A stretch of 64,000 bases of DNA from Bradyrhizobium manausense (GTDB lineage: Bacteria > Pseudomonadota > Alphaproteobacteria > Rhizobiales > Xanthobacteraceae), in NCBI RefSeq assembly GCF_018130615.1, contig NZ_JAFCKB010000004.1, positions 124,001 through 188,000 on the forward strand, in the 5' to 3' direction. Shown here piece by piece: positions 21,266-29,585 of this stretch (positions are counted from its first letter, which is position 1; each line of letters begins with the position of its first letter). The translations under genes were made by a program, and so were the position numbers. The notes under the pieces are model-generated. The model did no database searches. It was not told the DNA's origin and worked only from the letters and a program-made list of their open reading frames with translations.

Positions 21266-21606
21266 ACACCCCAAACACCATAGCGCCGAGCCGGACTGAG
21301 TTGCCGGGCGGATACGGCATCGAGCACTTTGAAAAAGTGAACGGCCTGGGCATCACCGAGCGACGGGTATGCTTGGTATCGCCAGATGGATGTGCCGTTG
21401 CTGACCTCAATACGACCGGCGCCCACCTACACGCATTCGTCGCAGCGATGAACCGCCCATCCCCACAGCAAGCCCCGGTGCGAAGTGTGGAGGTGCAGGA
21501 GTGTTTTGAGTCAATCGATGGTGGATTCGCACTCACCAACAATCGTGCCCGCACGCTCCTCGCCTACATCGCCACCCTTGAGGCCCAGCCCCCAGCCGCA
21601 CCGTGA
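21262..21606 (+). CDS. Hypothetical phage protein, 114 residues
   Basis: ATG 21262 overlaps the preceding stop by four bases. MNTPNTIAPSRTELPGGYGI..., CLVSPDGCAVADLNTTGAHL and a C-terminal ANNRARTLLAYIATLE-like helix. Unknown. Last gene of the rightward operon; it converges on the HEPN-like gene. Confidence 0.5.
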   Translation: MNTPNTIAPSRTELPGGYGIEHFEKVNGLGITERRVCLVSPDGCAVADLNTTGAHLHAFVAAMNRPSPQQAPVRSVEVQECFESIDGGFALTNNRARTLLAYIATLEAQPPAAP

Positions 21607-21632
21607 TACACCGTCGCGTGCAACTCTGAACG

Positions 21633-22157
21633 TCACGGAGCGCTAAGTTCGCCTATAAGCTTCCATAGCTTCGCGTTTACATCTTTCAGCTCGTCGGCCG
21701 TCGATTTGATATCGGTAGCTTTAAGTCGCTTTCCCTTCTTGGAATGAAACAGCGGCGTAAGAGCAACGTCCGCTTCCGGCGTATCGGTGTTGTAGCTAAC
21801 AATCATGCGCTGGTGGGCGACGAGATTACGGACGCCCCGGTGCGTGTTCAATTCCTTGTACACCTCTTTCCAGAGGGCGGTTTCTTTTGGCCTATCGGCG
21901 TGCTGGATCATGAAGTCAACGAGCTTTGACTTCCTGTCGAAGCTCCCTTGAGAGGCAAACATTTCCTTCGCGGCATCGACAGGCACCGGCCCGCTCACGA
22001 TGCAGAAGATGACGGCCAGAAGGTTTTCCGCGTTCGATAGTTCAATCACGGCACGCCCTGCCTGTTCGTAAACCTCGCGCTTCTCCTCTTCACCTGGAGG
22101 CGGAGGTATCAGGGCCCGAGTGAGGGCTTCCACCAAGGGGCTTTGCTTTTCTGCCAT
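21633..22157 (-). CDS. HEPN-like protein with R-x4-H motif
   Basis: 174 residues, mostly helical. A first helix set (AGRAVIELSNAENLLAVIFC) has the A-E-x2-L pattern of HEPN folds, then FDRKSKLVDFMIQHADRPKE and ELNTHRGVRNLVAHQRMIVS, where R-N-L-V-A-H is an R-x4-H motif. The C-terminal third is KKGKRLKATDIKSTADELKD. HEPN RNases act in abortive infection and toxin-antitoxin pairs; no partner nucleotidyltransferase is adjacent. Activity is inferred only from the motif. Confidence 0.6.
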   Translation of the reverse strand: MAEKQSPLVEALTRALIPPPPGEEEKREVYEQAGRAVIELSNAENLLAVIFCIVSGPVPVDAAKEMFASQGSFDRKSKLVDFMIQHADRPKETALWKEVYKELNTHRGVRNLVAHQRMIVSYNTDTPEADVALTPLFHSKKGKRLKATDIKSTADELKDVNAKLWKLIGELSAP

Positions 22158-22164
22158 TTACGTC

Positions 22165-22371
22165 TCAGTGCTTGAGGATAAGTCCGATGACGGCGAGGCC
22201 GAAGCCCATGCACCACTGCCAGTACTTCAGCCAGAAGTCGGCAACGAGGTGCGCGGCCTTCGATGACCAGTGCTTCTCGTAGTGGCCCTGGATAAACACC
22301 AGCGAGCTGCCAGGGTCATTCTGGGGCGGGACATACTCGCCGTCCCACCAGCGTTTCAAATGGGCTTTCAT
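22165..22371 (-). CDS. Small phage membrane protein (KRWWDGEYVP type)
   Basis: ATG 22371 (GGAG nine bases upstream) gives 68 residues, MKAHLKRWWDGEYVPPQNDP..., with VFIQGHYEKHWSSKAAHLVA and a hydrophobic end (WQWCMGFGLAVIGLILKH). I recall this type from rhizobial mobile regions. The C-terminal helix would anchor it in the membrane. Its start is more credible than the longer one at 22422. Confidence 0.55.
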   Translation of the reverse strand: MKAHLKRWWDGEYVPPQNDPGSSLVFIQGHYEKHWSSKAAHLVADFWLKYWQWCMGFGLAVIGLILKH

Positions 22372-22559
22372 GCGAATCACTCCGTTTTTTAGACGGAGAC
22401 CATCTATCATCCTCGGATTCACCGAAGTGCAAGGTTCAGAATCCTATCCACCGATGAAACTTTGCGTTGAGGGAAAGCGGTGAAAAAGCTGATTTCGCTT
22501 GACCACTCACGCCTTGACGGCGATTCGCAAATCACTGCCCATTGGGCAGGGAGAATCCT

Positions 22560-22679
22560 ATGCCGACGTTCCTTAAACGCTTTGACCGTGATTGCTGGCT
22601 GATGGTCAGTGCGGCCGTTGCCGGATGGGCCATGGCCTTGCACATCATGTGGATGGTCTCGCACCGAGTGTGCAGCTGA
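22560..22679 (+). CDS. One-helix membrane microprotein, 39 residues
   Basis: GGGAG 5-6 bases before ATG 22560 opens MPTFLKRFDRDCWLMVSAAV then AGWAMALHIMWMVSHRVCS. A basic start plus one hydrophobic helix. It is the last gene of the prophage before the att site. Function unknown. Confidence 0.5.
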   Translation: MPTFLKRFDRDCWLMVSAAVAGWAMALHIMWMVSHRVCS

Positions 22680-22686
22680 TTTATTG

Positions 22687-22735
22687 AACGCCCCGCCTTC
22701 GGCGCTATCCCCACCCCCACCGCCCTGGGGGCGTT
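22687..22735. other. Nested hairpin before the att site
   Basis: AACGCCCC (22687-22694) pairs with GGGGCGTT (22728-22735), enclosing a small GCC-TTC-GGC hairpin. No T-run follows. It lies between the last prophage gene and the tRNA fragment and may insulate the junction. The rest of 22680-22950 holds no supported gene. Confidence 0.35.
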
Positions 22736-22950
22736 GAAGGGTGTGCGGACAGACACGGGCGATGCGGCTGGTACCGAGGATGGGCGCCTACACCATCCCC
22801 ATGAAGCCGAGGAGAATGGAATTCTCCATTTCAGACCGACTGTCCCCCAACTGTCCCCGACTATGCGCCACCCGGTGCATTCCAGCGCCCTCTGCTGCCG
22901 ATGCCGGAGCGGCTAAGAGCTTGATAGGACTGCGGTGGCCGAGGTGTGTC

Positions 22951-23000
22951 GTGGTTTTGTAAACCGAAGGTCGGGGGTTCAATCCCCTCAGCCGGCACCA
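22951..23000 (+). other. tRNA-Thr(TGT) 3' fragment, probable attR
   Basis: The 50 bases from GTGGTTTTGTAAACCGAAGG through the T-arm (GGGGGTTCAATCCCC) and GCCGGCACCA are the anticodon arm, variable loop, T-arm, acceptor strand and CCA of a tRNA. The anticodon loop TTTGTAA gives TGT, threonine. No matching 5' half is present: the seven bases where a 5' acceptor should be do not pair with AGCCGGC. This is what a phage leaves when it integrates in a tRNA 3' end. The intact tRNA should lie left of the window. Confidence 0.7.
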
Positions 23001-23111
23001 ATGTGCTACTTCAGCCGGCCTCACTACACGCATCGAGGCCGCCCGACGGCACCCCTCACGAAGAAGGGCCGCTCAACGGCGCTCCTCGATCTGATGCTGA
23101 TGCCCGTCGGA

Positions 23112-23735
23112 TCAGCTGACCGTCAGTACCGATCTTGATTTGCGGCGATAAGCCATGAAGCCCACGCCCGCGAACCCAAGCATCATCATTGCCCAAGTGG
23201 AAGGCTCAGGCACAGCCGCAACCACCGGGAAGCTTGCGGTCCAGTGTCCGGCGGTCGGGAAGCCGGCATAGGGCGCACCGTGGTTGAGTGCGTTATACTG
23301 ATCTTTCACGGCGCCCGAGACCGGATTGTCGGCGAGGATCGACACAAACGTGCTAAAATTCGGATCGCTGCTGTCGGAAGCAAAAATCGCGAAACCCTGA
23401 TTATTGTCGTGGAAAACAAACTGCCCGTTCGCGGGATTTACGTAGGCCGCAAAATCGAATCCCGTCGCGCTGACGGTGAAAGTGTTCAACGTTATTCCGG
23501 GATAGGCTACCTGGATATTGGTCACATCGAGCATCGGAATCAGGCCCGCGAGCACGTCGCTCAATGGGACATCGAAGGTGGCGAGGGACGGCTGGCCCAA
23601 ATGCGGGCCAAAACCCTGGCTCGTCGTTGTCCAAGTGTAGGTGACCATCGGAGCAGCGTGCGCCCCTGAGATTGAGCCAAGCCCGGCAATCGCGAGGGCG
23701 CCGATAGCTATGGTGAGAAGTTTTTGAACCTTCAT
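23112..23735 (-). CDS. PEP-CTERM sorting-domain secreted protein
   Basis: 207 residues: a signal peptide ([20 protein letters not shown]...AHA), a beta-rich middle ([20 protein letters not shown]...), and a C-terminal [20 protein letters not shown] followed by YRRKSR. The Pro-Glu-Pro, hydrophobic helix and basic end form a PEP-CTERM tag, cut by an exosortase and used for surface or matrix proteins. The middle has no recognised domain. It is the first host gene after the prophage, pointing toward the att site. GGAGG precedes the ATG within 7 bases. Confidence 0.85.
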   Translation of the reverse strand: MKVQKLLTIAIGALAIAGLGSISGAHAAPMVTYTWTTTSQGFGPHLGQPSLATFDVPLSDVLAGLIPMLDVTNIQVAYPGITLNTFTVSATGFDFAAYVNPANGQFVFHDNNQGFAIFASDSSDPNFSTFVSILADNPVSGAVKDQYNALNHGAPYAGFPTAGHWTASFPVVAAVPEPSTWAMMMLGFAGVGFMAYRRKSRSVLTVS

Positions 23736-24042
23736 TCACTTCCTCCATTTAATTTTATTTAATTGATATTAGGCTACGCTTACTTTCTTATTCAGGCAAT
23801 GCCTTTTTGGCATGACGGCGCCGAAGCCCCTCACCGTAAAAATCAACAACAAGATCAACAAATTATACAGCCTTTAATGCCCCATCGCCTCCAGCACTTA
23901 AATGCGCATTCTTAGCTTGAAGCCCTCGCACACTGCCATGTGTGCAGATGCTCGACGACTGTCGCGCCGATCTCGCCCCACACATGCTTCGACTGCTCGA
24001 AAAGTTCGCGGCGATGACGACCGAGCGGCCCGTCAGACGGAA
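23736..24042. other. AT-rich intergenic region
   Basis: The first 100 bases upstream of the PEP-CTERM gene are AT-rich and probably hold its promoter, though no hexamers are clear. The remainder downstream of the methyltransferase holds no supported gene; a frame on the minus strand through it is a shadow of that gene. Confidence 0.3.
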
Positions 24043-24732
24043 TCAGCGCCAGCCTCGAGCAAGCCGCCAGAGCCCGAGGCTCTTGTCGCGCCAGCCGCCG
24101 TCGCCCTCGTCGCAGCGTTCGTTGATCAGCTCCCGCGGCGACGGCCAGTTGAACGGCGGCATCGTCATGTTGAGCGCGCGCCAGTCGCCGTCCTCGCAAT
24201 CGCGATTGTCGTCCCACTCGGGAAATGTCGTGGCCAGCAGGAATTGCGCGCCGCTCGCGCGAAAGCGGGCAATGGCGCGCACGATGTTCTGAAAGCTCAG
24301 ATGCACGAGGCAATCGCGGCACAGGATCACGTCGCACCTCGGCAGCGGATCGCGCGTGACGTCGGCAACGAGAAAGCGGCCACGCACTTCGCCCCGCGCC
24401 GCGCGCGCCGTGTTGGCCGCGATCAGCGACGGCACGATGTCGATCCCGGTATACTCGACGCCGGCCTTCATGCTGCCGATCCAACCGGCATCGCCACAGG
24501 GCGCATCGAGCAGCGAACGCGCGCCGAGCCGCTGCAACAAGCCGGGCAACGCTTCGCGGATCGCAGCAGTGGCGCGATTTTCCGAGCCGAGGCCCGAGAC
24601 CGAGGTTGCAGCTCCCCACAAATTCGTCCGCTCGATCCGCTCGAAGCGCGCAGCGAGATCGAGACCGGCAAAATTCTCGCGGTCGGCAATGAACCGTTCA
24701 TGGGCGAGCACGGCGGGACGATGGGCGATCAT
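24043..24732 (-). CDS. Class I SAM-dependent methyltransferase
   Basis: 229 residues with motif I LLDAPCGDAGWIG at about residue 73, an acidic strand end (YTGIDIVPSLI) that would bind the SAM ribose, and FLVADVTRDPLPRCDVILCR as motifs II and III. The sequence FNWPSPRELI lies near the C-terminus. The substrate cannot be told; similar proteins act on small molecules or sugars. It lies 80 bases after another methyltransferase gene in the same direction, so the two may be co-transcribed. Confidence 0.8.
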   Translation of the reverse strand: MIAHRPAVLAHERFIADRENFAGLDLAARFERIERTNLWGAATSVSGLGSENRATAAIREALPGLLQRLGARSLLDAPCGDAGWIGSMKAGVEYTGIDIVPSLIAANTARAARGEVRGRFLVADVTRDPLPRCDVILCRDCLVHLSFQNIVRAIARFRASGAQFLLATTFPEWDDNRDCEDGDWRALNMTMPPFNWPSPRELINERCDEGDGGWRDKSLGLWRLARGWR

Positions 24733-24812
24733 CGGATGGGACTCGCGTCAAGATTCCGTCGCGGCTCACCATACAGACGTGGCGTCGCGTCCGACATCAT
24801 CAGCCTCCTGCC

Positions 24813-25532
24813 TCAAGCCGGCTTCTGCCACTCCATGATGAGGAAGAAGGGCACGCGTCGATGATAGGCAATTCTGTCGGGATTGCCGACTGTGGGCTGC
24901 GGTTCGGCGAACAAGCGCAGCTGGAGGCCGCGATCGAGCAGCAGTGTCATATAGGTGCTGAGTGGACGATGCCAGTTCTGGACACGGATGCCGCTCCAGC
25001 TGACCCAGATCGGCCGCTCGTCCATGTAGTGGTCGATGGCGAAGCGCGGGGCGCCGTTGCCGTCACGCGTCCAGCCGTCGGGCTGGCCCGCGGTGTTGAA
25101 GCTGGTCAGATTGGCGATCAGCAGCGTGCCGCCCAGCCTCAGCGCCGCCGCCATTTTGCCGATCGCCGCGGCGAGATCGGGCATGTCGATCAGGCTGAGA
25201 TAGCTGACGACGAGATCGAACTCCGCTTCGACCTCCATCGTCTCGGCACGGCCGAGCCGGTAATCGCCATCAGGGTCGAGCTCCCTGGCACGCGCGAGCA
25301 GCGCCTCGGTCGGATCGATGCCGGTGGTGCGGATGCCAGCGCGCTGCATGACGCGGCAGAAGCGCCCTTCCCCACAGCCGACATCGAGCGCATTGCGGAA
25401 ACCGCGGCCTTCGACACGCGCCCGCATCGGTGCATCCAGCACGAAACGGCGGCCATAGTCGCCGTGCTCGCCCTGCTCGACAATCCATGCAGACGCGGAG
25501 GCGGCCCAGCCGTCACTGACGTCACCGCTCAT
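24813..25532 (-). CDS. Class I SAM-dependent methyltransferase (UbiE/COQ5-like)
   Basis: I start at ATG 25532 (MSGDVSDGWAASASAWIVEQ), 239 residues; the frame is open to 25592 but the additional N-terminus is not typical. Motif I is NALDVGCGEGRFCRVM, then TTGIDPTEALLARARELDPD and DLVVSYLSLIDMPDLAAAIG, characteristic of methyltransferase_11 enzymes. The C-terminal half has ISTYMTLLLDRGLQ-like substrate-cap helices. Substrate unknown. It is the upstream member of a pair with the gene ending at 24043. Confidence 0.82.
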   Translation of the reverse strand: MSGDVSDGWAASASAWIVEQGEHGDYGRRFVLDAPMRARVEGRGFRNALDVGCGEGRFCRVMQRAGIRTTGIDPTEALLARARELDPDGDYRLGRAETMEVEAEFDLVVSYLSLIDMPDLAAAIGKMAAALRLGGTLLIANLTSFNTAGQPDGWTRDGNGAPRFAIDHYMDERPIWVSWSGIRVQNWHRPLSTYMTLLLDRGLQLRLFAEPQPTVGNPDRIAYHRRVPFFLIMEWQKPA

Positions 25533-25633
25533 AGCCTGGCCTTCAGGACTGGATATTCGTCGCGCAAAAAGCGCGGGATGGCTACTGACCACAAATTGGA
25601 TCGGAGTTCAACATGAGGTAGCATGCACGTTGC

Positions 25634-25747
25634 ATGCCTCCCTCCACCAGCCGGGATAACGCCAAGATCATCGCCGGAGCGGTCGCAGCTGTCGTCGCGA
25701 CGGTTTTTCTTTTCGCGATCGCGATGGCGCTTCTGCTGCCGCAATAG
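25634..25747 (+). CDS. One-helix membrane microprotein, 37 residues
   Basis: MPPSTSRDNAKIIAGAVAAV followed by VATVFLFAIAMALLLPQ is a short polar head with one membrane helix. It lies between the divergent methyltransferase and the MCP end. There is no strong Shine-Dalgarno. I include it because of its clean hydrophobic design and third-position GC; moderately sure. Confidence 0.4.
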   Translation: MPPSTSRDNAKIIAGAVAAVVATVFLFAIAMALLLPQ

Positions 25748-25802
25748 GACCTGCGGCGCGCCGGCGGCGCAAGGCCGCCGGATTCTCGTACGTCGCGCGG
25801 GC

Positions 25803-27500
25803 TCAGGCCGCACGCACCGTCTGCAGGAATTTTCCGACTTCGTCCTTCAGCCGGGTGCTGTCGGTGGCCAGCATCTTCGCGGTCGAGAGCACTTGCGAGG
25901 ACGCCGAACCGGTCTCGGCCGCGCCGCGCTGCACGTCGGTGATGTTGGTCGAGACCTGCTGGGTGCCGTGCGCGGCCTGCTGCACGTTGCGCGAGATTTC
26001 CTGGGTCGCAGCCCCCTGCTCCTCGACGGCTGCGGCAATGGTCGAGGACACTTCCGACAGCCGCTCGATGGTCGCGGAGATGTCGCGGATCGCCGTCACT
26101 GATTCCTGGGTGGCATTCTGGATGCCGGAAATCTGCTGGCTGATCTCGCCGGTCGCTTTCGCGGTCTGCTCGGCCAGCGTCTTGACCTCCGAGGCGACGA
26201 CGGCGAAGCCGCGGCCGGCTTCGCCGGCCCGCGCCGCCTCGATGGTCGCGTTCAGTGCCAGCAGATTGGTCTGGCCCGCGATCGTGTTGATCAGCTCGAC
26301 GACGTCGCCGATGCGCGTCGCCGCGATCGAGAGCTCGCTGACCCGCTCGGTCGTGGTGCGCGCCTGGTTGACGGCCTCGCTCGCCATCCGCGCGGATTCC
26401 TGCACCTGCCGGCTGATCTCGTTGACCGAAGACGACAATTCTTCCGTGGCGGTCGCGACCGACTGGACGTTGCCCGTGGCCTCACCCGAGGCAACCGCGA
26501 CCACCGAGGTCAACTCCTGCGCGCGCTGCGCGGTGGTGGCCAGCGTCGAGGACGACGCTTCGAGCTCGGTGGAGGCAGATCCGACAGTGTCGATGATCTC
26601 GCCGACCGCACGCTCAAAACCATCAGCCAGGTTGAACATGTCGCGGCGGCGCTGCTCGGCAGCGTGCTTCTCGGCTTCCACTTGCGCCGCCTTGAGCCGC
26701 TCCACTTCGAGCGCGTTGGTCTTGAACACCTCGACCGTCCTCGCCATCTCGCCGATCTCGTCGCGGCGATCCTTCTCGGGCACCTCGGTCTTGAGGTCAT
26801 TGCGTGCCAAACCCTCCATGGCGAGCTTGAGCCGGGCAATCGGCTTCGACATCGCCACAAGGCCGATGAAGAGCGCGATCGCGATGCCGACGATCAGGCC
26901 GCCGGCGCTGACGCTCATCACGGTCCAGATTGCAGACTTTGCGTCACGCTCGATGGCTTCCTTGCGCTTGGTCACGGCCTTGGACGTATCGGCTGTGAAC
27001 TTGGCAATGCGCTCAAGAGCCGCATCGATCAGCGGGTCACACTCCTTGTGAGCACGATCGGCGACCTTGGCATTTTCCTCCGGGCTGCTCGCGGCTGCGC
27101 CGGCCTGGAGCACCGGATCACAACCTGCGAAGGCGGCCGTCAGCTGCGCGCCGACGCTCTTCGTCTCGCCGGCCCGCGCCGGATCGTCCTGCTCCGCAGC
27201 GTTCAGAAACTGGCCGACTTCATTGCGGTTCTGGTTCGCGACCTTGAGGCGATTGGCGTTGCCTGCTTCGGTCGTCTCGGTAAACACCGCATAGAGCGCC
27301 GCATGATAGGTCTCGATGCGGCGCTGAGTGCGCGTGAGGTTGAGGGCCGCTGACTGCATGGCGGTAAGCTCGCTGAAGCCGTCGACGGTCGCGGACAGCT
27401 CGCGGATGCCGAAGGCCGCGACGGCGACCAGGGCAACGCCCATCGTGGTCACGATCAGCGCAACCTTCAACACGATCTTCAAATTGTTCAAAAAGCTCAT
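25803..27500 (-). CDS. Methyl-accepting chemotaxis protein
   Basis: 565 residues. TM1 ([20 protein letters not shown]) is at 14-33, a periplasmic helical sensor of about 150 residues follows (with [19 protein letters not shown]), TM2 is at about 190-212 ([20 protein letters not shown]), then a HAMP domain ([20 protein letters not shown]) and a long coiled-coil signalling domain. The conserved tip reads [17 protein letters not shown] and binds CheA and CheW. The four-helix-bundle type sensor carries two cysteines (GCDPVL, KECDPL). Its ligand is unknown. It stands alone, without che genes adjacent. Confidence 0.93.
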   Translation of the reverse strand: MSFLNNLKIVLKVALIVTTMGVALVAVAAFGIRELSATVDGFSELTAMQSAALNLTRTQRRIETYHAALYAVFTETTEAGNANRLKVANQNRNEVGQFLNAAEQDDPARAGETKSVGAQLTAAFAGCDPVLQAGAAASSPEENAKVADRAHKECDPLIDAALERIAKFTADTSKAVTKRKEAIERDAKSAIWTVMSVSAGGLIVGIAIALFIGLVAMSKPIARLKLAMEGLARNDLKTEVPEKDRRDEIGEMARTVEVFKTNALEVERLKAAQVEAEKHAAEQRRRDMFNLADGFERAVGEIIDTVGSASTELEASSSTLATTAQRAQELTSVVAVASGEATGNVQSVATATEELSSSVNEISRQVQESARMASEAVNQARTTTERVSELSIAATRIGDVVELINTIAGQTNLLALNATIEAARAGEAGRGFAVVASEVKTLAEQTAKATGEISQQISGIQNATQESVTAIRDISATIERLSEVSSTIAAAVEEQGAATQEISRNVQQAAHGTQQVSTNITDVQRGAAETGSASSQVLSTAKMLATDSTRLKDEVGKFLQTVRAA

Positions 27501-27813
27501 CTCAGCTGCCTAACCAATCACCCGGTTCCAGAACCGGAACAGTCCGGCGGTCGCATTGGAACCGCGTGACGGTTAAGATTTGATAGTAGGTGTCATTAAT
27601 CAGGTTACGGAAAACCACCCACGCCAAGGCCGCCCCGTAAGCCTCGCGTAAGCTTCAGCTGTCCTTCGAGGCGCGCCGGGCCGCTGCTCCTATCAGAGAG
27701 CCTCCTCGGAAACAGATTGCCGACATCAGACAAATCGACAATCGCCAGCATCGGTCTGGAGTGGGGTCGCACCCTTGTATGCAAACCCCATCCGCGCCAG
27801 CGCTAGCGATTGG
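27501..27813. other. Intergenic region upstream of chemotaxis receptor
   Basis: 313 bases with no supported gene. The part next to 27500 would hold the receptor promoter; I see no clear sigma-70 or sigma-28 hexamers. An AT-rich patch at about 27576-27610 is the most likely promoter. Confidence 0.3.
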
Positions 27814-27978
27814 TCAGGGCGGGGAAATCTCCTGGCCGTCGTTCGGCCGGGTATGGGCGCGCACCAGATCTTCGACGAATGCAATCACCTCCGCCCGCTT
27901 GTCGGGCGGCAGCGAGAGAAAAGCACGCACGAGCCGTAAGCCCTGTGCTTCATCCGGCGGGTCGACCTTGGAGTCCAT
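27814..27978 (-). CDS. Small conserved-looking protein, 54 residues
   Basis: MDSKVDPPDEAQGLRLVRAF then LSLPPDKRAEVIAFVEDLVR, an acidic start and a helix. The L-P-P-D-K-R-x-E-V-I-x-F-V pattern is common in small helical proteins that may dimerise. It lies divergent from the gene at 28084. Weak ribosome-binding site, so moderate confidence. Function unknown. Confidence 0.5.
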   Translation of the reverse strand: MDSKVDPPDEAQGLRLVRAFLSLPPDKRAEVIAFVEDLVRAHTRPNDGQEISPP

Positions 27979-28083
27979 TCATCCAATGTCGGGCGTTCGG
28001 GAAAAATATGCAATCCCTCCCAGACAGTCTGCTTGATTCGGCGCCCGGGCTTTGATGGAATAGCTCCAACAGGGTGGTGGACG

Positions 28084-28476
28084 ATGAAGTGGATCAGGGA
28101 GCGCGACGCGCTGATCGCGCAGACACTGGCCTTCGTGCAATCCGTGTCCGGAAGGAAGGACGATTTTCGTCAGCCGGATACCGTTGCGGTTGCGCCAGTC
28201 CTGGCCGCAGAGATCGTCTCCGTCCAGGCCGTGGCGGTCACGATCGAACCGCCACACGCCGAACCGCCGCAGCAGACTGCCCCGCCGGCCCAGCCCTTGC
28301 TCGCCTCCCCGTCAAGGAACGGCGACTTCCGCAGCGAGATGCAGGTCCGCATCGCCAATTTCAGAAAGCATCAGGAGCGCTTCGAGCGCGAGCGCGAGGA
28401 ATATTGCGCGGCGACGTTGACCAAGCTACGCGCCGCCATTCGCGATCCGGAGCCGCGGCCACCGGCCCTGAAGTAA
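28084..28476 (+). CDS. Hypothetical protein with C-terminal coiled coil
   Basis: ATG 28084 (MKWIRERDALIAQTLAFVQS) gives 130 residues. A Pro/Ala/Gln-rich middle (EPPHAEPPQQTAPPAQPLLA) separates it from a charged helix (MQVRIANFRKHQERFERERE). Similar Bradyrhizobium proteins exist as far as I recall, without function. The frame is open upstream to 28033 but the GGTGG before this ATG supports the chosen start. Confidence 0.6.
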   Translation: MKWIRERDALIAQTLAFVQSVSGRKDDFRQPDTVAVAPVLAAEIVSVQAVAVTIEPPHAEPPQQTAPPAQPLLASPSRNGDFRSEMQVRIANFRKHQERFEREREEYCAATLTKLRAAIRDPEPRPPALK

Positions 28477-28479
28477 GAC

Positions 28480-28587
28480 CTACAGCCAGGACCATACCAG
28501 CCAGAGATTGGCTGCGCAGGCGCCGAACAGTGCCAGCGTCAGTGGCAGTAGCATGTGCCCGCAGCAGGTTTTCAGGTCGGTCGTCAT
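28480..28587 (-). CDS. Membrane microprotein, 35 residues
   Basis: MTTDLKTCCGHMLLPLTLAL then FGACAANLWLVWSWL, one hydrophobic helix with three cysteines and a Trp-rich end. Convergent with the previous gene, 3 bases apart. No clear Shine-Dalgarno; moderate to low confidence. Confidence 0.4.
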   Translation of the reverse strand: MTTDLKTCCGHMLLPLTLALFGACAANLWLVWSWL

Positions 28588-28763
28588 GGCCGGAAACATC
28601 TGCTGATTCCGCCAAACGAGTCCCAAAGTATCTTTTTTCGCGGATTCAGGACTCGTTAAGGACTCAGGGCCCGGCTACCCGGCACCTCCGATCACGCCCC
28701 CCGTGATCGACCCGGAACCCTCGCCCCGTTACGCCGTTAATGCGCTTTCCGGGAGCGGGAAGC

Positions 28764-29018
28764 ATGCCCTACGCCCTGTTCTGCAACGACAGCCAGATCA
28801 GCAAAGCCTATCCGAGCGAAGCCGACGTCTGGAAACTCGCGCAGCGGAGCGGCCTGGTCGTAGACGTCGGCACCGACGAGGAGCGGCAGGGTCCGCGCCG
28901 GGTGCTCGACAACGACTATGAGATCAAATCGTGCCGGGCCGCCCAAGGCGAAGACCCCGCCAAGAACAAGGCGGATGCCGAACGGGAGTCCAGAATGGAG
29001 CTTCAGCTCAACTCGTGA
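28764..29018 (+). CDS. Bradyrhizobium small protein (MPYALFxND type)
   Basis: ATG 28764 with GGGAGCGGGAAGC before it gives 84 residues starting MPYALFCNDSQISKAYPSEA, then DVWKLAQRSGLVVDVGTDEE and RRVLDNDYEIKSC. I recall this conserved head and the VLDNDYEI element from many Bradyrhizobium genomes. It is soluble, acidic and of unknown function. A longer frame from 28740 is less likely. Confidence 0.65.
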   Translation: MPYALFCNDSQISKAYPSEADVWKLAQRSGLVVDVGTDEERQGPRRVLDNDYEIKSCRAAQGEDPAKNKADAERESRMELQLNS

Positions 29019-29097
29019 GGCCCGGCCGAAGAGCGGAAGCTAAGCCAGGTCGCATAGTCCTTTCGGAAAACCGCTTCGCGCTCTCCCAGATCATGCC

Positions 29098-29340
29098 TCA
29101 AGGCGTCGCGGTCGCCAGCGAGGCCTGCTCACCCGCGAGCGCCACGCAAGCCTTGCGACGGTGCAGCCCGCGGATCGCCCCGGTCACCTTTAGCACCTTG
29201 CCGGACGGACAGGAGACGTCCTTCACGAAGGCGACCTCGTAAGGTGCCAACATCAGAGGCTCGGATTTGAGGATTGTTTGAGCAGAGCACGGCAGGGCGA
29301 CGAAGCACGAGACCACCACCACCGACGCCAAGATACGCAT
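29098..29340 (-). CDS. Small secreted protein (DUF6719-like)
   Basis: ATG 29340 starts MRILASVVVVSCFVALPCSA, a signal peptide cleaved after SAQ. The mature 60 residues have SEPLMLAPYEVAFVKDVSCP and GKVLKVTGAIRGLHRRKACV, with two cysteines likely to form a disulfide. I associate the layout with a small Bradyrhizobium family (DUF6719), without certainty. Periplasmic. Function unknown. Confidence 0.6.
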   Translation of the reverse strand: MRILASVVVVSCFVALPCSAQTILKSEPLMLAPYEVAFVKDVSCPSGKVLKVTGAIRGLHRRKACVALAGEQASLATATP

Positions 29341-29525
29341 ATTCGTTGTCCCACCAGCCCGGCAATTCAGTAATAACGCTATCCGAAGCGCGAGTTCCGT
29401 AAGTCGCAAAAATTATTTTTGCTTTACCCGCTCCCCGTGACACGCGTGAGAAGGCGCGCGCCAGACTGTTTGTCTGCAAATGACGCGCCAGATGGTTCAC
29501 GCAATACAAACGGGGGGCCGGGCAA

Positions 29526-29553
29526 ACGAAAGGCCGGCGCGAGGCCGGCCTTT
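29526..29553 (-). terminator. Terminator of the porin gene
   Basis: On the minus strand AAAGGCCGGC / GCCGGCCTTT is a perfect ten-pair stem with a five-base loop, followed by CGTTTG. It lies 33 bases after the porin stop. Confidence 0.65.
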
Positions 29554-29585
29554 GCGAGATCGTGGTTGTGCTTGTTCTCGGCGGG

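Noticed and set aside
22925-23000. A complete tRNA ending at 23000
   Set aside because: The bases at the expected 5' acceptor do not pair with the 3' strand, and the D-arm does not fold; only the 3' part is tRNA-like.
23902-24864. Plus-strand frame across the methyltransferase gene
   Set aside because: Antisense shadow of the methyltransferase with no start signal or family features.
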